DNA from: Rhizobium glycinendophyticum
Lineage (GTDB): Bacteria; Pseudomonadota; Alphaproteobacteria; Rhizobiales; Rhizobiaceae
Direction: 5' to 3'
Assembly: GCF_006443685.1 (NCBI RefSeq)
Contig: NZ_VFYP01000009.1
Coordinates: forward strand, 1 to 64,000
Length of the DNA: 64,000 nt
In this document: positions 1 through 7,908 of the stretch, piece after piece
How positions within the stretch are numbered: the stretch's first letter is position 1
Layout: each line of letters begins with the position of its first letter
Notes under the pieces: generated by a model
The model's database searches: none
The model's input: only the letters and a program-made list of their open reading frames with translations
Told to the model about the DNA's origin: nothing
Made by a program: the position numbers and the translations under genes

Positions 1-206
1 AACTTCTTCAGCTTCGCGTTCTCTTCTTCAAGCGCCTTCAGCCGCTTTGCCTCGGAGACATCCATGCCGCCGTATTTGGCCTTCCAGTTGTAAAATGTGG
101 CCTCAGAAATCCCGTGCTTGCGGCACAGGTCGGCAGCCTTCGCGCCAGCCTCCTGCTCACGCAGCACCCCGATAATCTGCTCTTCCGTAAATCTCTGCTT
201 CTTCAT
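1..206 (-). CDS. IS3-family transposase OrfA (partial)
   Basis: This is the N-terminal part of an IS3-family OrfA protein, the helix-turn-helix DNA-binding subunit of the transposase. The translation begins MKKQRFTEEQIIGVLREQEA. It then has a typical HTH segment (ADLCRKHGISEATFYNWKAK), followed by the start of a leucine-zipper-like stretch (EAKRLKALEEENAKLKK). Full-length OrfA proteins are about 85-100 residues and 68 are visible here, so the 3' end and OrfB are beyond base 1. The ATG at 204-206 lies just inside the terminal repeat, as usual for this group. Confidence 0.85.
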   Translation of the reverse strand, partial: MKKQRFTEEQIIGVLREQEAGAKAADLCRKHGISEATFYNWKAKYGGMDVSEAKRLKALEEENAKLKK

Positions 207-269
207 TCGTCCGTCCTCTGATGGGCCGGACTCTAATCAATTCTGGAGGAAATTCGCAGTGGCAGGTCA
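1..269 (-). mobile_element. IS3-family element, left-cut by window edge
   Basis: This is the terminal part of an IS3-family insertion sequence on the minus strand. It carries the 5' end of an OrfA gene and ends at a terminal repeat whose minus-strand outer end reads TGACCTGCCACTG (outer base at 269). Beyond it lie unrelated transposase remnants, so 269 is taken as the element boundary. The rest of the element is outside the window. Confidence 0.7.
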
Positions 270-270
270 C

Positions 271-327
271 CTTGGCTACATGTCTCCAGCAGAATTTGAA
301 ACCCAACTCGCCCAGCAAGCGGCTTAG
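271..327 (+). pseudogene. Remnant of IS3 OrfB C-terminus
   Basis: A short reading frame encodes GYMSPAEFETQLAQQAA and a stop, which matches the extreme C-terminus of many IS3-family OrfB transposases (the 'YMSPAEFE' motif). Nothing upstream in frame resembles the catalytic domain, because the neighbouring IS3 end at 269 cuts it off. It is a fragment of a second IS. Confidence 0.55.
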
Positions 328-392
328 TTGGAAGCGCCTCGATGGTCCAGCCCGAGGGGTTCACTCCAATTTTGGGGTCAACTTTCCGTGCC

Positions 393-611
393 GATTCACA
401 AGGAATTGCCTTGAGCCACATCCAGCCCGGAAAGCTGCAGCAAAATGCCTACATCGAGCGCTACAATCGCACCGCTCGGCATGAATGCCTCGACCAATAA
501 ATCATCGCAAGCATCGAGGAGGCTCTGGAATTCGCCGCGCATTGACTATGGACCTACAACAATGAACGGTCCAATATGGGGGCCGGCGGCATTACACCCG
601 CACAGAACTGA
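393..611 (+). pseudogene. Remnant of IS3-family OrfB transposase (C-terminal)
   Basis: One reading frame encodes a decayed C-terminal third of an IS3-family OrfB: IQPGKLQQNAYIERYNRT (the N-A-Y-I-E segment around the last catalytic Glu), then EEALEFAAH and TYNNERSNMGAGGITPAQN. It contains two in-frame stops, after CLDQ and after AAH, and has no N-terminal domain. It is non-functional IS debris, different from the elements on either side. Confidence 0.75.
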
Positions 612-654
612 TAATGACCGGTGAATTCGACTGCCGAGCCCCATTAATAACGGG

Positions 655-777
655 GGGATTACCGAAGCCGAGCGAACTATCGACGGCTTATGGAATACCG
701 TCAGACACATCGTCACACTGTTCGATCCACAAGAATGCGCAAACTACTTCAAATCGTGCGGATATGACCCCGAGTAA
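655..777 (+). pseudogene. Remnant of IS630-family transposase (C-terminal)
   Basis: The frame reads ITEAERTIDGLWNTVRHIVT and then LFDPQECANYFKSCGYDPE before a stop. The 'LW..V..I..LF...EC.NYF...GY' pattern is the typical C-terminus of IS630-family DDE transposases. The N-terminal and catalytic regions are absent. The right edge of this fragment, at about 780-815, abuts the truncated epimerase gene and is probably what truncated it. Confidence 0.65.
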
Positions 778-817
778 AACGGACGTGCTCTAGCGATCGA
801 CAAACAGTACTACCTCT

Positions 818-877
818 CCGCCGGCGGGCCATATGGAAGCCGATGAAGCCGGCTGTGCCGGTGATGAAATAGCGCAT
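818..877 (-). pseudogene. lpsL: 5' fragment of UDP-glucuronate 4-epimerase gene (lpsL-like)
   Basis: Only the first codons survive. MRYFITGTAGFIGFHMA carries the GxxGxxG Rossmann motif of SDR sugar-nucleotide epimerases and matches what is known of the LpsL/Cap1J N-terminus. The start codon lies 1 base beyond the stop of the downstream ugd gene, the same arrangement as rkpK-lpsL pairs in rhizobia. After roughly 20 codons the reading frame runs into IS630-related sequence. The enzyme would convert UDP-glucuronate, the product of Ugd, to UDP-galacturonate, so this copy of that step is lost. The exact right limit of homology, near 818, is an estimate. Confidence 0.75.
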
Positions 878-878
878 G

Positions 879-2195
879 TCAAGCCTTAGCCTTCCGCTTG
901 CCGATCGGGAAATGGGCAAAGCCATACTTCGCCATTTCCTCCGGCTTGTAGATGTTGCGCAGGTCGACGATGACCGGCACCTTCATCTCCGTCTTCAGGC
1001 GGCGGAAGTCCAGCGCGCGGAATTCATCCCACTCGGTCACGACGACGATCGCCTCAGCACCGGCCGCGATCTCATAAGGATTCTTGCCATAGGCGACCGA
1101 GCCGAGCATCGACCGTGCGGCGTCCATGCCTTCCGGATCGAACACATGCACGTCGGCGCCGCCGTCGAGGAGCGCCTGCACGATGGTGATCGAGGGCGCG
1201 TCACGCATGTCGTCGGTGTTCGGCTTGAAGGTCAGGCCGAGGACCGCGATCTTCTTGCCGCGTACGGAACCGCCGCAGGCAGCGATCACCTTGCGGCCCA
1301 TGGCGCGTTTGCGGTTGTCGTTGATGGCGACCGTCGTCTCGATCAGCCGCAGGGGGCTGTCGAAGTCCTGAGCGGTCTTGACCAGCGCCAGCGTGTCCTT
1401 GGGGAAGCAGGAGCCGCCGTAGCCGGGACCGGCATGCAGGAACTTGTCGCCGATTCGCTTGTCCATGCCGATGCCCTTGGCGACCTTCTGGACGTCGGCG
1501 CCGATCTGCTCGCAGAGGTCCGCGATCTCGTTGATAAAGGTGATCTTCATCGCGAGGAAGGCGTTGGCGGCGTATTTGATCAGCTCCGAGGTGCGGCGTT
1601 CGCAGAAATAGAGCGGTGCCTCGTTGAGGTAAAGCGGGCGATAGACTTCGCGCATGAGGTCGATCGCGCGTTCGTCTTCCGAACCGATGACGATACGGTC
1701 CGGACGCTTGAAATCGGCGATGGCAGCGCCTTCGCGGAGGAATTCCGGATTGGAGACGACCTTGATGTCCTTGTCCGGGAATTCTTCGCGGAAGATGCGC
1801 TCGATCTCGTCGCCGGTGCCGACGGGCACCGTGGACTTGGTGACGACGACGGTGAAGCCGGTAACGGCCGCCGCGATCTCCCGGGCAGCGGCATAGACAT
1901 AAGAGAGGTCCGCGTGGCCGTCGCCACGGCGGGACGGCGTGCCAACCGCGATGAAGACGACATCGGCGTCGGCGACCGGCTGCGCGAGATCCAGCGAGAA
2001 GCTCAGACGTCCGGCCTGCCGGTTATGCGCAATGATGGCGTCGAGGCCGGGCTCGAATATCGGGACTTCGCCCCGCTCCAGTGCCTCGATCTTCTCTGCG
2101 GACTTATCCACGCAGATCACCTGATGGCCGAAATCCGCCAGGCAGGCCCCCGAGACCAGGCCGACATAGCCCGAACCAATCATCACAATGCGCAT
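879..2195 (-). CDS. rkpK: UDP-glucose 6-dehydrogenase
   Basis: This 438-residue protein oxidises UDP-glucose twice with NAD+ to UDP-glucuronate, a cytoplasmic precursor of surface polysaccharides. The N-terminal NAD-binding motif GSGYVG is at residues 7-12. The substrate-site helix NAFLAMK is at about 211-217. The catalytic cysteine is in GYGGSCFPKD, near residue 263. A C-terminal UDP-binding domain with KIAVLGLTFKPNTDDMRDAPS follows. Length and motifs are full and normal. It lies upstream (in transcription) of a truncated lpsL fragment, so the UDP-glucuronate it makes can no longer be epimerised by a partner encoded here. A long frame on the opposite strand is a shadow. Confidence 0.95.
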   Translation of the reverse strand: MRIVMIGSGYVGLVSGACLADFGHQVICVDKSAEKIEALERGEVPIFEPGLDAIIAHNRQAGRLSFSLDLAQPVADADVVFIAVGTPSRRGDGHADLSYVYAAAREIAAAVTGFTVVVTKSTVPVGTGDEIERIFREEFPDKDIKVVSNPEFLREGAAIADFKRPDRIVIGSEDERAIDLMREVYRPLYLNEAPLYFCERRTSELIKYAANAFLAMKITFINEIADLCEQIGADVQKVAKGIGMDKRIGDKFLHAGPGYGGSCFPKDTLALVKTAQDFDSPLRLIETTVAINDNRKRAMGRKVIAACGGSVRGKKIAVLGLTFKPNTDDMRDAPSITIVQALLDGGADVHVFDPEGMDAARSMLGSVAYGKNPYEIAAGAEAIVVVTEWDEFRALDFRRLKTEMKVPVIVDLRNIYKPEEMAKYGFAHFPIGKRKAKA

Positions 2196-2460
2196 TTTCC
2201 CAACCCAACAGTACGACTTACAATTAACAATCCTGACGCCAAATCATCTGGCAGCGAGTACTCGTCGGCACATACGGGGCGTTCGACAGCCAGCTTAATC
2301 GCACTTCTGAAGTTCGTCAGATCTACTACATGACGAGCAGTATCACCCTCAAATCAACGTCTTTATTCCATCGCTCAGATCACTCCGCAGGAACCGACTT
2401 GCCATTCCTCCGTCCACTAGCGGTTCACTCCCTGCTGACAGCCGAGCTTTCACCCGCAAA

Positions 2461-3144
2461 TCAAAAACCCTTACCCCCGCTAAGTTCGGACCAGACTGTT
2501 CCAATAATAATCTTGAGATCGAGCATGAAACTAAAATTCTCAACGTAGTAAAGGTCCGCTGCCACTCTCGCCCTAGCCTTCGACACTTTATTGGTCGGGC
2601 CGCGGAGTCCACGTACCTGCGCAAGACCGGTTAGGCCAGGACGCATACGGTGCCGCTGATGGTAAGTTGGGACCAATTCCTCATAAAGCATGCCACCAGC
2701 GAGCATGCCAATTGCGTGGCATCGCGGCCCCACAAGCGACATGTCGCCAATCAAAACGTTATAGAGCTGCGGCAACTCATCGAGGTTTGTTCGGCGCAGA
2801 AACGCACCAAGCCTTGTGATCCGCGGGTCGCCCTTAACCGTCTGAGCAACGCCAGTCGCATCGCAGAGGTCAGAACGCATTGACCTAAACTTGTAAATTC
2901 GGATCTTCTTGCCCGCCATGCCCCAGCGCCATTGAGAAAAAAGAGGAGATCCGGGACTATCCAGCGCAACGGCCAGGGCGATCAGCAATAGCACGGGCGC
3001 AAGGAAAACAAGGGAACTAAGGGATACCACTATGTCAAAAGCGCGCTTGATTGCGAGGCTTGCGACCGGAGTGCGGCAAACACCAGAGGAGGTCCGCGAA
3101 GATATAAATGCACTGTTAGATTGAAAGACGCCCAGCTCGACCAT
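2461..3144 (-). CDS. ExoY-like undecaprenyl-phosphate sugar-1-phosphate transferase
   Basis: This 227-residue bacterial sugar transferase transfers hexose-1-phosphate from a UDP-sugar to undecaprenyl phosphate, the first committed step of Wzx/Wzy polysaccharide synthesis. It has the short ExoY-type form, without the multi-helix N-terminal part of WbaP/WcaJ. The membrane helix is at about 35-60 (VSLSSLVFLAPVLLLIALAV). Conserved motifs follow: KFRSMRSD, the TRLGAFLRRTNLDELPQLYN segment, DMSLVGPR and MRPGLTGLAQVRG. A likely partner is the Wzx/Wzy/GT block at 7-12.4 kb, from which it is separated by nested IS elements. The 265-bp gap to ugd contains no gene I can recognise. Confidence 0.9.
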   Translation of the reverse strand: MVELGVFQSNSAFISSRTSSGVCRTPVASLAIKRAFDIVVSLSSLVFLAPVLLLIALAVALDSPGSPLFSQWRWGMAGKKIRIYKFRSMRSDLCDATGVAQTVKGDPRITRLGAFLRRTNLDELPQLYNVLIGDMSLVGPRCHAIGMLAGGMLYEELVPTYHQRHRMRPGLTGLAQVRGLRGPTNKVSKARARVAADLYYVENFSFMLDLKIIIGTVWSELSGGKGF

Positions 3145-3622
3145 GCTTGTAAACTCTCAAACAAACCACGCGCTCGCCAAACTTTATATGTTGCGGCCTC
3201 AGCGCTCCCTAATGACACACTTATACTAAACCGGTTATTTGCAGTCACTCTCAAAATTAACAAATGGTTAACTTTGGTCGCAACCCAAGTAACTGATGTT
3301 GCAACGCAGCAACGGACGGCGCTTTTGTGACCACAATGAACGAATCAGGGCAGCGATCGCTTACTTTTTATCCCTACAAAGAGGTCGAGGGCGCTCACCA
3401 GCTTCAGGGATCTTCTGCTTTAGCCCTGGTTACAAAATTCCAAACCTAAGGCTTCTGCCATGCAATCTATCTTTCGCGGCTCTAGCGGTGCTGATTGGAT
3501 TGGTGCACGGAGCCTGAACCGCTCCGGCATTGCCTCGAGTCTCAACTGTAAGAAGCCGGCCAGCGACTGCTTGAGGCTGCCGATATCACAAGGTGCGTCA
3601 ACACTAAACTAGGGAGCGGGAG
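3145..3622. other. Intergenic region without recognised gene
   Basis: This holds 478 bases between the start of the sugar-transferase gene and the left end of an IS3 element. It is AT-richer next to the transferase start (for example around 3230-3300), where a promoter for that gene is expected. No open frame resembles a protein I know. Nothing here continues the IS2-like transposase found at the other end of the IS3 element. Confidence 0.5.
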
Positions 3623-3649
3623 TGAACCGCACCGGATTTCCCGGAGGCT
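3623..3649 (+). repeat. IS3 left terminal inverted repeat
   Basis: This is a 27-base end starting TGAACCGCACCGG and finishing CCGGAGGCT. It matches the complement of 6335-6361 with a few mismatches. It lies 26 bases before the OrfA start codon. Confidence 0.85.
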
Positions 3650-3675
3650 CCAACTTCTGAGAAAGTGGAGCCGAT

Positions 3676-4002
3676 ATGAGCAAGACAACGAACAAGTTTT
3701 CACCTGAAGTCCGTCAACGTGCCATCCGTATGGTGCTGAACCACGAGGCCGAGCATCCATCACGCTGGGCTGCGGTTTCATCAATCGCTGCCAAAATCGG
3801 CTGCTCGCCTGCAACGCTGCATAAATGGGTCAAGAAGACTGAGGTCGACAGCGGCGAGAGAGCTGGACTACCGAGTGATGTGGCCGAGAAGATGAAGGCT
3901 CTTGAGCGGGAGAACCGCGAGCTTCGCCAAGCCAACGAGATTTTGCGCGAGGCGTCTGCCTATTTCGCGATGGCGGAGCTCGACCGCCCCTTCAAGCGAT
4001 GA
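3676..4002 (+). CDS. IS3-family transposase OrfA
   Basis: This 108-residue HTH subunit of an IS3-family transposase starts [20 protein letters not shown]. The helix-turn-helix is at about 35-58 ([19 protein letters not shown]). A leucine-zipper-like C-terminus follows ([20 protein letters not shown]). Its stop overlaps the start of OrfB (ATGA at 3999-4002), so OrfB can be made by coupling or by the -1 frameshifting known for this family. It appears intact, but the element's OrfB is disrupted, so it cannot supply a full transposase alone. Confidence 0.92.
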   Translation: MSKTTNKFSPEVRQRAIRMVLNHEAEHPSRWAAVSSIAAKIGCSPATLHKWVKKTEVDSGERAGLPSDVAEKMKALERENRELRQANEILREASAYFAMAELDRPFKR

Positions 4003-4859
4003 TCTCATTCATCGACGAACACCGAGGCGTGTTCGGGGTCGAGCCGATCTGCAGGCTGTTGCCGATTGCCCCGTCCACCTATTACGAGAACATTGCCAAG
4101 CGCCTGGACGTGGATCGGCTGTCGATCCGGGCCCGCAGCGACATTGCCTTGAAGATCGAGATACGTCGTGTTTTCGACGAGAACTTCCAAGTTTACGGCG
4201 TGCGCAAGGTCTGGCGGCAACTGCAGAGGGAAGGTTTCGATATCGCCCGTTGCACGGCTTCCAGGCTTATGAAGGCCATGGGTCTTCAAGGCATCATCCG
4301 TGGCAAGCCGATCAAAACGACGGTCCCGGATCAATCCGCGCCCAGTCCGCTCGACCGCGTAAACCGACAGTTCAAGGCCCCCGGGCCGAACAGGCTCTGG
4401 GTGAGCGATTTTACGTATGTTTCCACCTGGCAGGGCTTCGTATACGTCGCCTTCGTCATCGATGCCTTCGCCCGGCGTATCGTCGGCTGGCGGGTCAGCC
4501 GGACGGCGCATGCAACTTTCGTCCTCGATGCTCTAGAACAGGCGCTTCATGATCGGCGTCCCCTTCACGGCGGCGGCCTTGTGCATCATTCGGACAGGGG
4601 TGTTCAATACGTGTCCATTCGCTATTCCGAGCGGTTGGCAGAGGCAGGTATCGAGCCATCTGTCGGAAGTGTCGGAGACAGCTACGACAATGCCCTCGCC
4701 GAAACGATAAACGGTCTCTACCAGGCCGAGGTCATCCATCGGCGAGGACCCTGGCGCACCGCCGGGGCGGTTGAATTCGCCACACTCGAATGGGTCGATT
4801 GGTTGTTTAATCGCATCGTACAGGTCAAGCCCCTTCGTCCAGATTTTGTGCGAGGATAG
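3999..4859 (+). pseudogene. IS3-family transposase OrfB, C-terminus displaced by IS110 insertion
   Basis: This is the catalytic DDE subunit. It has an N-terminal HTH_21-like region, then the rve integrase core with NRLWVSDFTYVSTWQGFVYV (first Asp), HHSDRGVQY (second Asp) and DNALAETING (Glu). After WVDWL, at about 4804, the frame runs into IS110 sequence and ends 17-18 codons later with a foreign tail. The proper ending, FNNRRLLEPIGN onward to MAA, is at 6221-6322. All catalytic residues are retained, so residual activity is conceivable, but the conserved C-terminal segment is lost. Confidence 0.88.
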
Positions 4860-6220
4860 TCACATACCGGGAGCGGGGTTGTTTTCGCGGTCGGCACAAG
4901 CCGCCGCATCATGGTCTTCGCAGGAATGGTCTTCCTATGTTCAACACGCAGTTTTTAGGAACTGCATCCAATCTAAACGGAATGACCAGACCCACGTCCG
5001 CGGCAGGGACGTCTCACGCGACCATCGTGACGCGCAGAATTGCTGACCTGGAGGTCTCGGATTATGCGGGAACAACAATCAACCTGTTGAATGGCTCTCC
5101 CGTCTTCAGCATCCTGTGCATGATGACGGCCAACTTACGCGCCACTGCAACGGCGGCACGCTTTACGCCGAGACGCTCTCGAAGCCTGAGTCCCCAATCC
5201 TTGAGGCTACTGTCATTACGGGATTTGGTTCGCGTGAGCATGACCATCGCCGCTTCTTAGAGAAGGCTTCGCAAGTGGCTATCTCCACGACGGGAGATGT
5301 GCCCGTCGTAATCGATTTCTCCGGATTGATATCGTCTCGTGGTCAATCCGAGCCAAGCACCGACAGAGCGAGATCGCTTGAAGTTGTCCGGATCTTCAAT
5401 TGCAGATGAGAACGACAGCGAGGTGATGGCGCCGATACCCGGGATTGTCATCAGTAATTTGGCCGCCTTGCTGTTGCGCGCCGCCGCCAGCACCTGCCGG
5501 TCCAGGTTGGCAACATGCTTGCGGATGTCGCGCCATGCATCGACCAGTGGTAACATTACCTTTGCCAGATTGTCGTTTCCGGCGAGCAGCTCTCGAACGT
5601 GCCCCTCGAATACCTGGCCTTTGCTCCTTGGCACGATGAGGCCAAACGTCTTCATCACACCAAGGATTTGATTGCTGAGCTGGATAGACATGCCCGCGAC
5701 TTGCTTGCGAACGCCGATCAAAGTACGGGTCAGCATGGCATCGAAGCCCTTCACGCGAACAACTTTGCAAAAGCCGGCCTCGGCCAATTGTGCTAATCCA
5801 TCCGCATCATTGGCATCTGTCTTGTTCAGCGTCTCGTTCAAGATTTTCTGCGCGTGGCGCGCTTCGGTACAGACCACAGGCAACCCCTCAGCTGATAGAG
5901 CGTGGTAGAACCATGTCGAGAGCGGACCCGTCTCGAAAACCACGCGCTTCACATGCGGTGCTTGTTTGCGAATAATCGCTGCCAGGACTGTGGGATCTGA
6001 TGCGCACTTGCCTCGCCAGATCCGCGAGTTGCCTTGCCGGATCGAAATCGCGGTCTCTTTCTGCGAAACATCAAGCCCGATATACTGTTCCATGGTTGCT
6101 CTCCATTCGATGCTTGGGCCCGGTGCTGATCGTGAGCCCGTTTCTCCATCTTATCGGGGGGCAACCACCCCGCAATGAACGTCAGTTGTTGCAGGGCGCG
6201 CGCACCGCGATTACCCCATG
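4805..6220 (-). mobile_element. IS110-family insertion sequence nested in IS3 OrfB
   Basis: About 1.4 kb separates the two halves of the IS3 OrfB reading frame and carries one transposase gene on the minus strand. The ends are placed by where OrfB homology stops (GATTGGTT) and resumes (TTCAACAACC). There are no obvious terminal inverted repeats, as usual for IS110-type elements. Non-coding sequence amounts to about 127 bases upstream of the transposase and about 257 bases downstream (4805-5061). In IS110/IS1111 elements one of these ends encodes the bridge RNA that chooses target and donor. The longer downstream end is the likelier site here. Confidence 0.75.
5062..6093 (-). pseudogene. IS110-family transposase with in-frame stop
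   Basis: This is a DEDD/serine-type transposase of the IS110 family. The N-terminal RuvC-like part shows GLDVSQKETAI (first Asp, residue 8), VVFETGPLS (Glu) and KTDANDADGLAQL (two Asp). A helical linker follows, then the Transposase_20 region (LMTIPGIGAITSLSF, GLTTRRYQSGE, ISRRGDSHLRSLL). Directly after HLRSLL comes a TAA at 5257-5259. The same frame then continues EAAMVMLTRTKSRNDSSLKDWG to the natural stop at 5062. Family members usually have Tyr at that codon, so a single substitution probably created the stop. Without readthrough the last 65 residues are lost. Confidence 0.88.
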
Positions 6221-6322
6221 TTCAACAACCGTCGTCTTCTGGAGCCCATTGGAAATATTCCGCCAGCCGAAGCCGAGGAGCGATATTACGCCATGCTGGA
6301 CGAACCAGCCATGGCCGCATAA
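6221..6322 (+). pseudogene. Displaced C-terminal segment of IS3 OrfB
   Basis: The frame FNNRRLLEPIGNIPPAEAEE, continuing to DEPAMAA and a TAA, is the natural C-terminus of the OrfB that begins at 3999. It has no start and is separated by the IS110 insertion. Confidence 0.88.
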
Positions 6323-6334
6323 CTTATACCAAAC

Positions 6335-6361
6335 AGCCTCCGGCAAACCCGGTCCGGTTCA
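6335..6361 (-). repeat. IS3 right terminal inverted repeat
   Basis: This is the partner of 3623-3649. On the minus strand it begins TGAACCGGACCGGG. The next base, 6362, already belongs to a different transposase remnant. Confidence 0.85.
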
Positions 6362-6893
6362 GTGATGGTCATGCGCTCGAACCTGCGCTGGTGCTCGGAC
6401 GGTCTGGAGTTCACCTGCTGGAATGGCGAGGTCATTCGTTCCGCCTTCATCATCGACGCTTTCGACCGCGAGATCATTGCCTGGACGGCGGTCGCCAATG
6501 CAGGCATCTCCGGCTCTGACGTGCGCGACATGATGCTGGAGGCAGTTGAGAAGCGCTTCGCGGCGACCAGAGCCCCGCACGCAATCGAGCATCTCTCGGA
6601 CAATGGCTCGTCTTACACCGCTAGGGACACGAGGTGTTTGCCCAAGCGCTCAATCTGACGCCCTGCTTCACGCCGGTGGCCAGTCCGCAGTCGAACGGCA
6701 TGTCGGAAGCCTTCGTCAAAACCCTGAAGCGGGATTATATCCGCATCGCAGCACTACCGGACGCCGAAACGGCGCTCCGGCTCATCGATGGATGGATCGA
6801 GGCCTACAATGAAATCCATCCCCATTCCGCGCTCAAGATGGCTTCCCTCGGCAGTTCATCAGGGCTAAATCAAACTAGCCGACATGCCCGGTG
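6362..6893 (+). pseudogene. Remnant of IS2-like (IS3-family) OrfB
   Basis: This is a second, unrelated OrfB remnant starting exactly at the right end of the IS3 element. It reads RWCSDGLEFTCWNGEVIRSA and AFIIDAFDREIIAW, then HLSDNGSSYTARDT (second Asp region), and later SPQSNGMSEAFVKTLKRDYI (Glu). There is a frameshift near 6620-6635, between the DNGSSYTA part and the FAQALNLTPCF part. A second one-base deletion near 6850 scrambles the C-terminus. The N-terminal half and OrfA are missing, so the IS3 insertion was accompanied or followed by a deletion. Confidence 0.82.
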
Positions 6894-6987
6894 AAACGGG
6901 GAGCACTCTAGGAGAGATTCACCTTCTGCTGATTTAATATCTTGGCGGCATTACGATGACCTTCTCGGCCAGCTCCTCGAGCTGCAA

Positions 6988-7908
6988 TTAAAAGGTCTTC
7001 ACCTGATCACCGAACCAAAGGCTGCAGTAACGGCCGACCTTTCCATAGTTATTGTCCTGAATGAGCACTTTCTTCTTCAGCAGCGCCCCGAGGATCGCAC
7101 CATGAAGCCTGGAGGTTTTGATTGTTTCGAATTTATCGAAGTATTGTATAGAACGTCGTACTATTGAATCCCGCCGGGAGTACCAAAGAGAAAAGATTGC
7201 TTGGCTAACAGTCGGGTTTGGAGAAAGCCGCAAAAGCTGCCGAAGCGAGTACATCCCGAGCTTATCGCTCACAGTTTTGATGTCGTCCCAATCAACGCCA
7301 CCGAAGTCCGTTGACGCACTGGCCTCCCGATCTCTACGCATAAATTCCAAAGTGCCAGCTCCGTTGCCGGTCACCCTCATAAGGCTTGTGTTCCACAACT
7401 GATGCGCCGTATCAGGGGCAAGCTTTGTATCGAGCCCCATAACATCCGCTGCGTATTTCTGCGATTCGAGATCTCGAACGAAGATACTCAGGTCAGGATG
7501 CTGGCGATAAACCGCCGCATGCCGTTTCGCGGTCTCCTCCGACCGAAAATGGATCGACTGCGGGAACAGCAAGATCTTACACTTCTTAAATTCGTTCACA
7601 GCCTTCAACCTGACGGCTTCGTGGCCTGGCCACACGTCGCCCATATTACCACCTCCGTGCAGCACGATCACATGATCTTGCGTAACGAAGCGCTTGGTCC
7701 TGTCGAATTCGTTCAGGGAAATGCGCAGTGCTACATCGATGCTGTAGTCGTGAAACAGCTTCTCGACACCCAGGTTTATTAGAAGATCCCCTACATTAAG
7801 GTGGATCGGTGGATCAACATAGACCACCTTCGATCCCCTCGGAATTGCATTGGCAAGCAATGCCAGATTCTCTTTTGCACGGTCCATAGAAGTGTCAGAA
7901 ATACTCAT
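6988..7908 (-). CDS. Polysaccharide pyruvyl transferase family protein
   Basis: This 306-residue protein probably adds a pyruvate ketal to a sugar of the polysaccharide repeat unit, using phosphoenolpyruvate. The polysaccharide pyruvyl transferase family is supported by HLNVGDLLINLGVEKLF near the N-terminus, the glycine-rich HVIVLHGGGNMGDVWPG, LLFPQSIHF, FVRDLESQKYA and the late KTSRLHGAILGALL. ExoV and EpsO are related enzymes. It is the last gene of the minus-strand cluster and overlaps the flippase gene by 4 bases (ATGA), indicating translational coupling. The acceptor sugar cannot be read from sequence. Confidence 0.87.
   Translation of the reverse strand: MSISDTSMDRAKENLALLANAIPRGSKVVYVDPPIHLNVGDLLINLGVEKLFHDYSIDVALRISLNEFDRTKRFVTQDHVIVLHGGGNMGDVWPGHEAVRLKAVNEFKKCKILLFPQSIHFRSEETAKRHAAVYRQHPDLSIFVRDLESQKYAADVMGLDTKLAPDTAHQLWNTSLMRVTGNGAGTLEFMRRDREASASTDFGGVDWDDIKTVSDKLGMYSLRQLLRLSPNPTVSQAIFSLWYSRRDSIVRRSIQYFDKFETIKTSRLHGAILGALLKKKVLIQDNNYGKVGRYCSLWFGDQVKTF

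Larger units (their letters stand above)
3623..6361 (+). mobile_element. IS3-family insertion sequence interrupted by an IS110-family element
   Basis: Terminal inverted repeats delimit the element. The left end begins TGAACCGCACCGGA, and the complement of the right end begins TGAACCGGACCGGG. OrfA and OrfB lie between them on the plus strand. OrfB is split: its last 33 codons (FNNRRLLEPIGNIPPAEAEE onward) are found at 6221-6322, more than 1.4 kb from the rest, because an IS110-family element sits between. Without the insertion the IS would be about 1.3 kb, normal for IS3. No 3-4 bp target duplication is visible (GAG left, GTG right), so the flanks have probably been rearranged. Confidence 0.85.

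Noticed and set aside
876..2333. 485-codon plus-strand frame opposite ugd
   Set aside because: The minus strand encodes a complete UDP-glucose dehydrogenase with all motifs. The opposite frame has no family signature and is a GC-rich shadow.
3620..6364. Target-site duplication around the IS3 element
   Set aside because: The bases next to the repeats (GAG left, GTG right) do not match, so no duplication can be claimed.
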